Part shown: piece after piece, positions 11,091-20,062 of the stretch | How positions within the stretch are numbered: position 1 is the first letter of the stretch | Layout: the number at the start of each line of letters is the position of its first letter | From: Pseudomonadota bacterium | GTDB taxonomy: Bacteria > Pseudomonadota > Gammaproteobacteria > Pseudomonadales > Oceanobacteraceae | Direction of reading: 5' to 3' | DNA: 64,000 nucleotides | Assembly (NCBI GenBank): GCA_030145845.1 | Contig: JAIXHJ010000004.1 | Location: 62,001 to 126,000, forward strand | Translations under genes and position numbers: made by a program | Notes under the pieces: model-generated | The model's database searches: none | The model's input: only the letters and a program-made list of their open reading frames with translations | Told to the model about the DNA's origin: nothing

Positions 11091-12467
11091 TCAGTGAAAG
11101 CGCGGATCAAAGGCATCACGTACCCGGTCCGAAAACAGATTGGCGGCCAGTACCAGCACAAACATCAGCGCGAACGCCGCACTAACCGACCACCACACCA
11201 CAGGATCACGGGATAATTCAGCGCGCGCTTCGTTGATCATATTGCCCCAGCTGTTCATCGACGGATCAACACCGACACCGATATACGACAGCACGGCTTC
11301 GGCGAGCACAAACACACTGAAATCCAGCACCAGTGAAATCAGAATCAGGTGCATCACATTCGGCATAATATGGCGGAAAATAATGCGTGCATGACTGACA
11401 CCGAACGCCTGCGCAGCATGCACATAATCGAGCTGACTGACCTTCAGGGTTTCTGCCCGCAGCAGGCGGCATAAACCGGTCCAGCTGGTCATACCAAGGA
11501 TGAAACACAGCGCCAGAAATTTAAAATCGGCGCGCACCGCAACCAGCTGAAAATCATCCGGATGGGTTTCGATATAGACATCAATCAGCAGCACCGAGGC
11601 GGCGATCAGCAGAATGCCGGGAATGGAATTCAGCGTGGTATAAATATACTGCACCACATCATCCACCCAACCGCGGAAATAACCGGCACTGATGCCCAGT
11701 ACCACCGCCAGTGGCAGAGTCAGCAAGGTTGCCAGCGTCCCGATCAGCACACCGGTACGGATGGCTTTAATGCTCTGATAAAGCACATCGCCTCCCACCT
11801 GATTGGTGCCGAAAATATGGTAGACCTGCCCCAGCAGCAGTGCCCAGGCCGACAGACAGATCAGCGCCGCCAGTGTCAGATACGCTGTTACCCAGGGAAC
11901 CGATGACTGCGCGGCATAACGCCGGCGCCACAGCCAGTGCGGGACGATAATCAGCAGGCTGATCATCAACCCCAGTGCCAGCCCCCACACACTGCGCTGC
12001 ACAATATCAGCATGAATATCCTCTTCCGTCTGCAGGTGCGAGCCGGCGCTGGCCAGCCGCGGATAATCCCGGTACACCCCGCCGCTGTCGTCCTGCATAT
12101 TGATTTTGGCAAAGGAATACAGCGAAAAAGGCTCAGAATAGGTGGTTTCATCCAGACTGTTCAGATCATGCAGAATATCGTCAAGCAGGCTGCGGACATC
12201 CTGACTGTAATGCACGTCGTCACTGCCTTCGATTTTGTCCAGCGGCAGGCGGTAATGCAGCGAATCGGTTACCGCAATCAGCAGATAAAACAGAATCACC
12301 ACGAAGGACGCCACCCCGGTATGGCTGTGGAACACCGAACGCCAGCGCTTTAAGGTCAGAGGACGGGAGCGCAGATGCCAGAAAAACGCCGCCATAAATG
12401 CCACCAGAATGAAGATCAGAACATCACTCCATAACACCACCGGTTTAATCATCAGCAGTTCCTTCAT
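11091..12467 (-). CDS. Peptide ABC transporter permease, YejE-like, with enlarged N-terminal region
   Basis: A 458-residue inner-membrane permease, about 120 residues longer than enteric YejE. An N-terminal helix pair flanks an extracytoplasmic insert (about 70-150, acidic, SLDDILHDLNSLDET) before the BPD_transp_1 core. The core has the typical coupling motif region EAVLSYIGVGVDPSMNSWGNMI. The start at 12467 overlaps the upstream permease stop in an ATGA arrangement, which supports it; an alternative ATG lies 18 bases inside. It forms the channel with the YejB-like subunit. Confidence 0.92.
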   Translation of the reverse strand: MKELLMIKPVVLWSDVLIFILVAFMAAFFWHLRSRPLTLKRWRSVFHSHTGVASFVVILFYLLIAVTDSLHYRLPLDKIEGSDDVHYSQDVRSLLDDILHDLNSLDETTYSEPFSLYSFAKINMQDDSGGVYRDYPRLASAGSHLQTEEDIHADIVQRSVWGLALGLMISLLIIVPHWLWRRRYAAQSSVPWVTAYLTLAALICLSAWALLLGQVYHIFGTNQVGGDVLYQSIKAIRTGVLIGTLATLLTLPLAVVLGISAGYFRGWVDDVVQYIYTTLNSIPGILLIAASVLLIDVYIETHPDDFQLVAVRADFKFLALCFILGMTSWTGLCRLLRAETLKVSQLDYVHAAQAFGVSHARIIFRHIMPNVMHLILISLVLDFSVFVLAEAVLSYIGVGVDPSMNSWGNMINEARAELSRDPVVWWSVSAAFALMFVLVLAANLFSDRVRDAFDPRFH

Positions 12468-13441
12468 GACAGACGTACCCGCGGGTCAACCAGCGTATAA
12501 GAAATATCCGTCAGAATCAGACCAATGATGTACAGCACGGAGCCGAGAAATACCATGCTGCGCACCACCGCAAAATCCTGTGCCCAGATGGCATTCAGGG
12601 TATAACTGCCGAGACCGGGAATACCGAAGAAAGATTCCATCAGCAGACTGCCCATAAACAGCGACGGAATCACCACCACTACACTGGTCAGAATCGGGAT
12701 CAGTCCGTTGGGCAGAATATGACGGAACAACACAGCCAGTTCCGACACCCCTTTGGCGCGTGCGGTGCGCACATAATCTTTACCGGCCTCTTCCAGAAAC
12801 AGGGTACGGTACAGACGGGTTCCACCACCGATACCCGATATCACCCCGATAATCACCGGCAATACCAGAAAACGCACCGCATCCAGTCCGCCCAGGTAGC
12901 CGGAAATCGGCACCAGGTGCCAGAGTTTGGCGAAGAAATACTGCCCGGCAAAAATATAGAACACTCCGGAAATCGACATCAGCGCAACGCAGAAAATCAT
13001 GGCCGCGGTATCAAACAGGCTGGCGCGGAACATCACAATAAATAGGGAAAAAATAATATTCACCAGAATGCCGACAATAAAGGTCGGCAGCGCCAGTGCC
13101 AGACTCGGCCACATACGTTCGAGAATATCTTCACCAATAACCCGGCCTTCGTCCGACTTACCGAAATCAAACACAAACAGGCGCAGGGACTTTTCGTAAA
13201 AAATGGTGTCAGTCAGCAGTCCACCGCTGTCATCAGCCGTATTGAGGAACAGAGGTTTGTCATAACCACGCTGCGACTTCCATTCTTCAATGGCGTCGGC
13301 GGAAATATGTTTATCACCCAACTGAACCCGGGCCATCTGATCCGGGGTATTAACCATAAAAAACAGTGCAAAAGTCAGCAGATTCACGCCGATCAGAATC
13401 GGAATGGCGTAAAACAGGCGACGGATAATATAAGCCAGCAT
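12464..13441 (-). CDS. Peptide ABC transporter permease, YejB-like
   Basis: A 325-residue permease beginning MLAYIIRRLFYAIPILIGVNLLTFALFF, the classic first helix of the DppB/OppB/YejB family. A large periplasmic loop (about 35-110) is followed by about five helices. The EAA-type segment RTARAKGVSELAVLFRHILPNGLIP contacts the ATPase. It lies 14 bases after the binding-protein gene and overlaps the next permease gene by 4 bases. Confidence 0.93.
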   Translation of the reverse strand: MLAYIIRRLFYAIPILIGVNLLTFALFFMVNTPDQMARVQLGDKHISADAIEEWKSQRGYDKPLFLNTADDSGGLLTDTIFYEKSLRLFVFDFGKSDEGRVIGEDILERMWPSLALALPTFIVGILVNIIFSLFIVMFRASLFDTAAMIFCVALMSISGVFYIFAGQYFFAKLWHLVPISGYLGGLDAVRFLVLPVIIGVISGIGGGTRLYRTLFLEEAGKDYVRTARAKGVSELAVLFRHILPNGLIPILTSVVVVIPSLFMGSLLMESFFGIPGLGSYTLNAIWAQDFAVVRSMVFLGSVLYIIGLILTDISYTLVDPRVRLS

Positions 13442-13455
13442 AAAAATTCCTCAGA

Positions 13456-15675
13456 TCAGTCCGTCACGATACGCCGTTGCTGCCGGCGGCGGTACGCGCG
13501 GACGCCCGGCACTGACAGCAGCGCCAGCAATGCCGCAACCAGCAGCAGAGGCCAGAGTACCGGTTTATTCCAGGTCTGTTGTGCATCCGCCCGCGCCTGC
13601 GGATCAATGGCAACAAATTTCAGTACGCTTTTGCTGATGCCATGGGCCTTGGTATTGCTCACCCAGTGATTATTCAGAATATAGGAATGCGGATGCCAGG
13701 CTGAGGCCCAGGGGGTGTCTTTCTGCACAATGGCCAGCATACGGCGGATAATGGCCATTCGTTGCGGGGAATTTTCCATCAGCTGCATCTGTTCAAACAG
13801 CCGGTTGTAATCCTGATTATTGTAATTGGTCGAGTTCACCCCACTGCCGCCACTGACCACCTGACCATTGGGGCCATACAGCAGAAAAAGGAAATTTTCC
13901 GCATCCGGGTAATCCGCCAGCCAGCCCCACTGGAACATCTGGGCGTTGCCGGTGGACATTTTTTCCTTGAAACGGTTGTAATCGGTACCTCGGATATTGA
14001 GCTGAATATTGAGTTTCCGGAACTGCTTGATCATCCAGTTCTGTGCGGCACTGGTACCGCCACCGGCGGTGGTGGTATCCAGATTCAGTACCAGCGGTTC
14101 ACCAGTGACCGCATTGCGTCCATCCGGATAACCGGCTTCGGCCAGCAGACGCCGGGCCTCGTCCAGCGGTTTACGCTGTGCCCTGCCATCCTGCCAGTCA
14201 AACACATAAGGATTAATGCCTTCGCGGCCACTCTGATAGCCGAAAATGCCCGGCGGAATCGGGCTCATCGCCACTTCACCGCGGCCATTATAGAAAATAC
14301 TGAGGCTTTCCTGCTGATCGTAGGCAATGGCAATGGCCTGGCGCAGCTTACGCTTGCGTTCACGTTCGCGCCGGGTGCCGGTATCACCGACCACCGGGTC
14401 GAGCATATTAAAGGCCAGATAATAGGTTCCCAGCACCACTTCTTTTTCCAGCGTAACCCCGCGGGCTTCCATATCCTCACTCAGGCTGACGCCTTCGGAG
14501 CCGATTTTTACCGCCTGATCAAAACTCTCGCTGGAAATACCGGAGCGGTCGTAATAGCCCTGCAGAAATTTGGTCCAGAAGGGTATCGACTCTTTTTCCA
14601 GCCGGTACACGGCTTTATCCAGCAGGGGCACGCGTTTGCCGGCGTCATCCAGCAGTCCGCGCTGCTCATCGCCCGGCTCACCTTCTGCCGGATAGAAATC
14701 GGCACGGTAATTGGGGTTCTTTTCCAGCACAATGACTTCGTTGGGATTATTGCGCGTCATCATAAAAGGTCCGCTGCCGAGCGGATACCAGTCGAGGGTA
14801 ATATTACGCTGCGCCAGCCCGGGCTGATGATAAAAAGCATCCGCCTCCCACGGCACCGGCGCGAAAAAATGGTAGGCCAGCCAGTAACTAAACTGCGGAT
14901 ATTTGCCTTTCAGGCGGATGGAAAAATGGTAATCGTCACTCTGCTGCGCCCCGGCAAAAGGAATCTCACGCAGATCGAGCCACTGCCCGTCAGGCAGTGA
15001 GTCATGGGCCTCACTGACCGCCGCACTGAATTCAGACATGCCATCAATATACTGACTCAGCAGACCGCGCACCGGTGACAGCAGCGAAGGGTCCGCCAGC
15101 CTTTTCAGCTGATAAATATAATCGCCGGCCAGCAGTTCGCGGCTGCCGGATTCTTTGAAATTCGCCAGACTGTGATAAGCGGCAGCCTCTGCCGCATGAC
15201 CAAAGCGGTAAAGAAAGTCGCCATTCTCATCCCGGGCAAACGCCGGGTGAGGCTGATAACGGATACCCTGCTGTAATTCAAAATAATATGTGCTGTAGGC
15301 CAGCTGCGGCGCACCGGCACTGACTTCATTACCGGCAGCATCGGTATAAACCACCCGCGGCATTGCCGTCAGGGTATTAGGAATTAACTGATAAGGTCGT
15401 TTGAGATAATGATACGCCAGTGGCGGATCGTATATCTGATCGATAAAGCGTGCTTCATCCGAACTGTAAGAACGCGCTGGGTCAAGGTGTTTCGGCCGTT
15501 CGGAAAAGGCCGAATAAATAATATTGCCGCCACTTTCGGCAGCCGGGTGAGGATTATTCCACGCCTGTCCCTCACAGCCGGCCAGTGCCGTCAGTGTCAG
15601 CATAAGCATGGCCACCAGAATCGTCCGGATACGCTGCTGAGCGAAAATATTCACTACCGATTGTTCAATTTTCAT
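13456..15675 (-). CDS. Extracellular solute-binding lipoprotein, family 5 (YejA-like), with C-terminal membrane anchor
   Basis: A 739-residue binding protein. The ATG at 15675 was chosen because it puts a type II signal peptide with lipobox LTALAGC about 35 residues in; the reading frame stays open further upstream. The SBP_bac_5 signature region is ERPKHLDPARSYSSDEARFIDQIYDPPLAYHY. Family 5 proteins capture peptides outside the inner membrane and deliver them to the permeases. Unusually it also ends in a hydrophobic helix followed by RAYRRRQQRR, a predicted transmembrane anchor, so it may be tethered at both ends. It is the first gene of the importer operon and diverges from the P-type ATPase gene. 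Confidence 0.9.
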   Translation of the reverse strand: MKIEQSVVNIFAQQRIRTILVAMLMLTLTALAGCEGQAWNNPHPAAESGGNIIYSAFSERPKHLDPARSYSSDEARFIDQIYDPPLAYHYLKRPYQLIPNTLTAMPRVVYTDAAGNEVSAGAPQLAYSTYYFELQQGIRYQPHPAFARDENGDFLYRFGHAAEAAAYHSLANFKESGSRELLAGDYIYQLKRLADPSLLSPVRGLLSQYIDGMSEFSAAVSEAHDSLPDGQWLDLREIPFAGAQQSDDYHFSIRLKGKYPQFSYWLAYHFFAPVPWEADAFYHQPGLAQRNITLDWYPLGSGPFMMTRNNPNEVIVLEKNPNYRADFYPAEGEPGDEQRGLLDDAGKRVPLLDKAVYRLEKESIPFWTKFLQGYYDRSGISSESFDQAVKIGSEGVSLSEDMEARGVTLEKEVVLGTYYLAFNMLDPVVGDTGTRRERERKRKLRQAIAIAYDQQESLSIFYNGRGEVAMSPIPPGIFGYQSGREGINPYVFDWQDGRAQRKPLDEARRLLAEAGYPDGRNAVTGEPLVLNLDTTTAGGGTSAAQNWMIKQFRKLNIQLNIRGTDYNRFKEKMSTGNAQMFQWGWLADYPDAENFLFLLYGPNGQVVSGGSGVNSTNYNNQDYNRLFEQMQLMENSPQRMAIIRRMLAIVQKDTPWASAWHPHSYILNNHWVSNTKAHGISKSVLKFVAIDPQARADAQQTWNKPVLWPLLLVAALLALLSVPGVRAYRRRQQRRIVTD

Positions 15676-15862
15676 CCGCCTGAGGCCGCTCACCTTGCCA
15701 ATATCTGCGTCAGGGTCATGGACTGCTTTCCCTGTATTCTGTGGTTTCACAGAGTGTGCCAAGATTTACGTTGATAGCAAGTCATCCGGCGGCCTCTTTT
15801 CTGTACCCGATGAGAGTGTCATTATGGCGCCAGGTTCATTTTTAACCCGGCAGGAGAGCCTT

Positions 15863-18586
15863 GTGGCAGACATCAGCAGTGCAGCAGAAACCATGACCGC
15901 CAATGGTGTCATCAGCCAGCTGAGTACCGGAACCAACGGACTGACCGCCCACCAGGCCGCCTCCCGTCTGCAGACATACGGCAATAATGCACTGCCGGTG
16001 CCGCCACCCCGCCCGGCCTGGAAGCGGCTCCTTGCCCAGGTCCGCAATGTGCTGATTTATGTGCTCGCTGCGAGCATGCTGATCAGCCTGCTGCTGCAGC
16101 ATTATATCGACGCCGGCATTATTGCCGCCGTCATTGTCATCAATACCCTGGTGGGCTTTATTCAGGAAGGCAAAGCGGAGAATGCCCTGCGCGCCATCAT
16201 GTCCATGACCCGCACCCATTGTCTGGTCATCCGTGACGGCATTGTGCAGGAAATGGACAGCAGCATGCTGGTGCCCGGTGATCTGGTCATGTTGCAGGCC
16301 GGTGACCGCGTACCGGCGGATATGCGCCTGGTGTTCAGCAAGGATCTGCACTGTGATGAATCGTCCCTCACCGGCGAATCCGTCGCCAGCAGTAAACACA
16401 CCGCACCGTTGCCCGCGGCCACACCGCTGGCGGAACAGAGCAACATGGCTTTTATGGGAACCATGGTCACCTCCGGCGCCGGGCGCGGGGTGGTCACTGC
16501 CACCGGCACCGATACCCAGATCGGCCACATCAGCACCATGGTGCAGCAGATTGAAATGCCGCAGACCCGGCTGCAGCAACAGCTCAGTCAGTTCGCCCGG
16601 CGGCTGACGGTGGCCATTGTGCTGGTGTCGGTGGTGACCCTGCTGACCGGCATCTGGGTGCATCACTATCCGCTGAATGCCATGCTGCAGGCGGCCATCG
16701 GTATCGCCGTCGCCGCCATTCCCGAAGGACTGCCGGCCATTGTCACCATCGTGCTGGCGGTCGGCGTGCAGCGCATGGCCGCCAATCAGGCGCTGATGCG
16801 GCGCCTGCCGTCGGTGGAAGTACTGGGTTCGGTGGACATCATCTGCACTGATAAGACCGGCACCCTGACCGCCAACGTGATGACCGCGCGGGAGCTGATC
16901 AGCGCGGCCGGCAGCTGCCATATTCATGGTGAAGGTTATGGTCCGTCCGGCTCCATTCACAGCGACCGCGACAATCACAATATTTCGCCGGACGAAAATC
17001 CGCTGCTCAACCGCGCCTGTCTGGTCGCCCTGCTGTGCAACGACGCCAGCATCACCGAAGCGGAAGACGGCGAATGGCTGCTGCACGGCGATCCCACCGA
17101 AGGTGCCCTGCTGAGCATGTCGCTGAAGCACGGCCTCAGTCAGGCGCAGGTACGCCATGACTGGCCGCGCACCGATGTGCTGCCGTTCGACAGCGACAAA
17201 CGGTACATGGCCACCCTGCACCACGACAGCGAAGGCCGGCCATTGCTGGCGGTCAAGGGCGCTCCGGGACGCATCATCGCCTACTGCAGCCGGCAGATGA
17301 CGGATAACGGTGACATCACCCCCCTCGACCGGGATTACTGGCTGCAGCAGACGGAACAGCTGGCAGCAAAAGGCATGCGCGTTATGGCCCTCGCCTGCCG
17401 TAAACCGGCACAACCCACCACCGCCCTCAGTGACCACGACGCCGAGCAGGAACTGATCATGCTGGCACTGGTGGCCATCAGCGATCCGCCGCGCCCGGAA
17501 GCCATGGAGAGCATCCGTGAATGTCAGTCGGCCGGCATTCAGGTCAAAATGATTACCGGTGACAACGCCGTCACCGCCGCTGCCATCGGCCGTGAGCTCG
17601 GTCTTGATGCCAGCCGCGTCATCACCGGCAGTGAGCTGGATGCCATGACCGATGACGAACGGGCGCAGGCCGCAGAACAATGCAGCCTGTTCGCCCGCAC
17701 CAGCCCCGCCAATAAACTGCAGCTGGTACGCAGCCTGCAGCAACGCGGCCATACCGTGGCGATGACCGGCGACGGCGTCAACGATGCCCCATCCCTGCGC
17801 CAGGCCAATATCGGCGTTGCCATGGGCAAAAAAGGCACCGATGCCGCACGCGACGCCGCTGACTTTGTGCTCACCGATGATAATTTCCGCACCATTACCC
17901 GCGCCGTGGCCGAAGGGCGCAGCGTGTATGACAACATCATCAAGTCCATCATTTTTATTCTGCCGACCAGTCTGGCTGAGGCGACCGTGATCATCGCCGC
18001 CATTCTCAGCGGTCAGCTGCTGCCGATCACCCCGGCGCAGATTATCTGGGTGAATACCATCACAGCCGTCACCCTGGCACTGGCGCTGGCCTACGAAAAA
18101 GCCGAAAACAACGTGATGCAGCGTCCACCACGGCCGCCGCGTCAGGGCATCATTACCCTGCCGCTGCTGATCCGCACACTGGGGGTTGGCCTGCTCAGTT
18201 CGGCCATCGTCTTTGCCCTGTTCAATTACTACCTGCTGCAGGGCGCCAGCGCAGAAATGGCGCGCACCGTGGCGGTTAACGCGCTGGTGCTGACTGAAAC
18301 CCTGTATCTGCTCAACTGCCGCTTTCTCTACCGCAGTATTTTCTCGCCGGCCCTGCTGCAGGGCGCACTGCCCAGCCTGCTCGCCATCGCCGCAGTCATC
18401 CTGCTGCAGCTCGGTTTCACCTATCTGCCGGCCTCCCAGCAACTGTTCGGCCTCAATGGTCTGCGGCCACAGGACTGGCTGACCATACTGGGTGCGGTGA
18501 TGCCGCTGATCCTGCTGGTGGAGGGGGAAAAGTGGATCATGGCCCGTGTGCAACAGAAGAAGATTACCGGGCAGACATACTCTTGA
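15863..18586 (+). CDS. P2-type cation-transporting ATPase
   Basis: About 907 residues from a GTG at 15863, chosen because AGGAGAG sits 4 bases upstream; an ATG at 15824 is a weaker alternative. Order of parts: cation-ATPase N-domain (about 1-70), M1-M2, actuator domain with SLTGESV, M3-M4 with PEGLP, phosphorylation site Asp330 in DKTGTLT, nucleotide domain (VKGAPGRI), hinge TGDGVNDAPSL, and a C-terminal block of six helices. It is a SERCA/PMA-like pump. The M6 segment reads NTITAVTLALALAYEKAE rather than the SERCA N..TDGLPA form, as in bacterial CtpF-like pumps, so Ca2+ specificity should not be assumed. It acts in the inner membrane and is divergent from the peptide importer operon. Confidence 0.93.
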   Translation: MADISSAAETMTANGVISQLSTGTNGLTAHQAASRLQTYGNNALPVPPPRPAWKRLLAQVRNVLIYVLAASMLISLLLQHYIDAGIIAAVIVINTLVGFIQEGKAENALRAIMSMTRTHCLVIRDGIVQEMDSSMLVPGDLVMLQAGDRVPADMRLVFSKDLHCDESSLTGESVASSKHTAPLPAATPLAEQSNMAFMGTMVTSGAGRGVVTATGTDTQIGHISTMVQQIEMPQTRLQQQLSQFARRLTVAIVLVSVVTLLTGIWVHHYPLNAMLQAAIGIAVAAIPEGLPAIVTIVLAVGVQRMAANQALMRRLPSVEVLGSVDIICTDKTGTLTANVMTARELISAAGSCHIHGEGYGPSGSIHSDRDNHNISPDENPLLNRACLVALLCNDASITEAEDGEWLLHGDPTEGALLSMSLKHGLSQAQVRHDWPRTDVLPFDSDKRYMATLHHDSEGRPLLAVKGAPGRIIAYCSRQMTDNGDITPLDRDYWLQQTEQLAAKGMRVMALACRKPAQPTTALSDHDAEQELIMLALVAISDPPRPEAMESIRECQSAGIQVKMITGDNAVTAAAIGRELGLDASRVITGSELDAMTDDERAQAAEQCSLFARTSPANKLQLVRSLQQRGHTVAMTGDGVNDAPSLRQANIGVAMGKKGTDAARDAADFVLTDDNFRTITRAVAEGRSVYDNIIKSIIFILPTSLAEATVIIAAILSGQLLPITPAQIIWVNTITAVTLALALAYEKAENNVMQRPPRPPRQGIITLPLLIRTLGVGLLSSAIVFALFNYYLLQGASAEMARTVAVNALVLTETLYLLNCRFLYRSIFSPALLQGALPSLLAIAAVILLQLGFTYLPASQQLFGLNGLRPQDWLTILGAVMPLILLVEGEKWIMARVQQKKITGQTYS

Positions 18587-18765
18587 CGCGCATCATCCCA
18601 CAGCGGCGGAATTCCGCTAAGCTGTGCGGCGCAGACTCAGAATGGATGGCAGTATCCGTGTCGGCGGCGCGCCCTCACGCCCGTGAGACCCGGCCGTCAA
18701 TGACAAAGAGTCTCAACAACGCGCATCCTTATTCCAATATGAACTTAGAATCTAAGAAAACCTTC

Positions 18766-18795
18766 TTGTCGGAAATAATGCAACTTTGGGATAAT
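18766..18795 (+). promoter_or_regulatory. Candidate sigma-70 promoter of the rnf operon
   Basis: TTGTCG (18766-18771) and GATAAT (18790-18795) are separated by 18 bases, about 70 bases before the rnfA start, in the only sizeable gap ahead of the operon. Inference from consensus only. Confidence 0.5.
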
Positions 18796-18866
18796 GCGCG
18801 GCCTGATTTTAACTGCCGCCCGCATCTGGCCGGGCGGAAAGGCATCCTGTGCCTGCGGAGCCTCTG

Positions 18867-19448
18867 ATGACTGATTATCTGTTGATTCTGGTTAGCACCA
18901 TTCTGGTCAACAATTTTGTACTGGTGCAGTTCCTCGGTCTGTGCCCCTTTATGGGCGTTTCCAACAAGCTGGAAACCGCCATCGGCATGGGTGCCGCCAC
19001 CACCTTCGTACTGACACTGGCTTCGGTGTGCAGCTATCTGGTGTACACCTGGATTCTGCTGCCGCTTGACCTCACCTACCTGAAAACCATCAGTTTTATT
19101 ATGGTGATCGCCGTGGTCGTGGGCTTCACGGAAATGGCCATCCGCAAAACCAGCCCCCTGCTGTACCGGGTACTGGGCATCTTCCTGCCGCTGATCACCA
19201 CCAACTGCGCCGTACTCGGCGTCGCCCTGCTGAACATCAAACGCGATAACAGCCTGGTCGAATCCATCCTCTATGGTTTCGGCGCCGCCGTGGGTTTCTC
19301 GCTGGTGATGGTGCTGTTTGCCGCGCTGCGTGAACGCATTGCTGTGGCCGATGTACCGAAACCGTTTCAGGGCTCAGCCATTGCCATGCTGACCGCGGGC
19401 CTGATGTCACTGGCCTTCCTCGGTTTTACCGGCCTGGTGAGTATTTAG
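18867..19448 (+). CDS. rnfA: Ion-translocating oxidoreductase complex subunit A
   Basis: A 193-residue membrane protein, exactly the E. coli RsxA length from the ATG at 18867, which has GCGGAG upstream. Six hydrophobic helices. Conserved RnfA features include [17 protein letters not shown] near the N-terminus and [16 protein letters not shown] in the middle, holding the cysteines that share a membrane-embedded 2Fe-2S cluster with RnfE. The Rnf complex couples ferredoxin and NAD redox chemistry to Na+ or H+ transport across the inner membrane, and can supply low-potential electrons, for example to SoxR reduction. First gene of the operon. Confidence 0.97.
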   Translation: MTDYLLILVSTILVNNFVLVQFLGLCPFMGVSNKLETAIGMGAATTFVLTLASVCSYLVYTWILLPLDLTYLKTISFIMVIAVVVGFTEMAIRKTSPLLYRVLGIFLPLITTNCAVLGVALLNIKRDNSLVESILYGFGAAVGFSLVMVLFAALRERIAVADVPKPFQGSAIAMLTAGLMSLAFLGFTGLVSI

Positions 19449-19456
19449 GAGTTTCT

Positions 19457-20062
19457 ATGTCTGCAGCCCTCTGGACTATCGTCATCGCGGTCGGCGTACT
19501 GGCGGTGCTTGCCATTCTGTTCGGCGCCCTGCTCGGCTTCGCCGCCGTACGTTTTAAAGTGGAAGGCAACCCGGTGGTCGATCAGATCAATAACCTGCTG
19601 CCGCAGACCCAGTGCGGCCAGTGCGGCTACCCCGGCTGTAAGCCCTACGCAGAAGCCATTGCCGGTGGCGACAAAATCAACAAGTGCCCGCCGGGCGGCG
19701 AGAGCACCATTCAGGCGCTGGCCGATCTGCTCGGCGTGGAGCCGGAACCGCTGGATGCCGAACACGGCGCCGAGAAAGACGTTCCCACCGTGGCCTTTAT
19801 CCGCGAAGAAGAATGTATCGGCTGCACCAAATGCATTCAGGCCTGCCCGGTGGATGCCATCCTCGGTGCGGCGAAACAGATGCATACCGTCATTGCCGAC
19901 GAGTGCACCGGCTGCGACCTGTGTGTTGAGCCCTGCCCGGTGGACTGCATTGATATGATTCCGCTGAGCAAAGACACCACCACCTGGTACTGGCAGGCGC
20001 CGACCTCCGGCGTGGAACTGATCGCCACCGACCGCCGTCCGCTGACCGGAGATGCCGCATGA
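19457..20062 (+). CDS. rnfB: Ion-translocating oxidoreductase complex subunit B, ferredoxin-like
   Basis: A 201-residue protein with an N-terminal membrane helix (about 5-28), a DUF2145-type 4Fe-4S cluster motif ([18 protein letters not shown] ... CPPGG), then two ferredoxin clusters ([14 protein letters not shown] and [14 protein letters not shown]). RnfB passes electrons between soluble ferredoxin and the membrane core of the complex. It starts 8 bases after rnfA and overlaps rnfC by 4 bases (ATGA). Confidence 0.97.
   Translation: MSAALWTIVIAVGVLAVLAILFGALLGFAAVRFKVEGNPVVDQINNLLPQTQCGQCGYPGCKPYAEAIAGGDKINKCPPGGESTIQALADLLGVEPEPLDAEHGAEKDVPTVAFIREEECIGCTKCIQACPVDAILGAAKQMHTVIADECTGCDLCVEPCPVDCIDMIPLSKDTTTWYWQAPTSGVELIATDRRPLTGDAA

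Noticed and set aside
15842..18553. Very long frame (903 codons) antisense to the P-type ATPase
   Set aside because: Gly/Gln/His-rich low-information product, entirely explained by third-position bias of the real gene on the plus strand.
18606..18617. GCGGAATTCCGC palindrome after the P-type ATPase gene
   Set aside because: Short, no loop and no T-run; too weak to call a terminator.
18532..18867. 111-codon frame between the ATPase gene and rnfA
   Set aside because: Overlaps the candidate rnf promoter and both flanking genes; product has no features.
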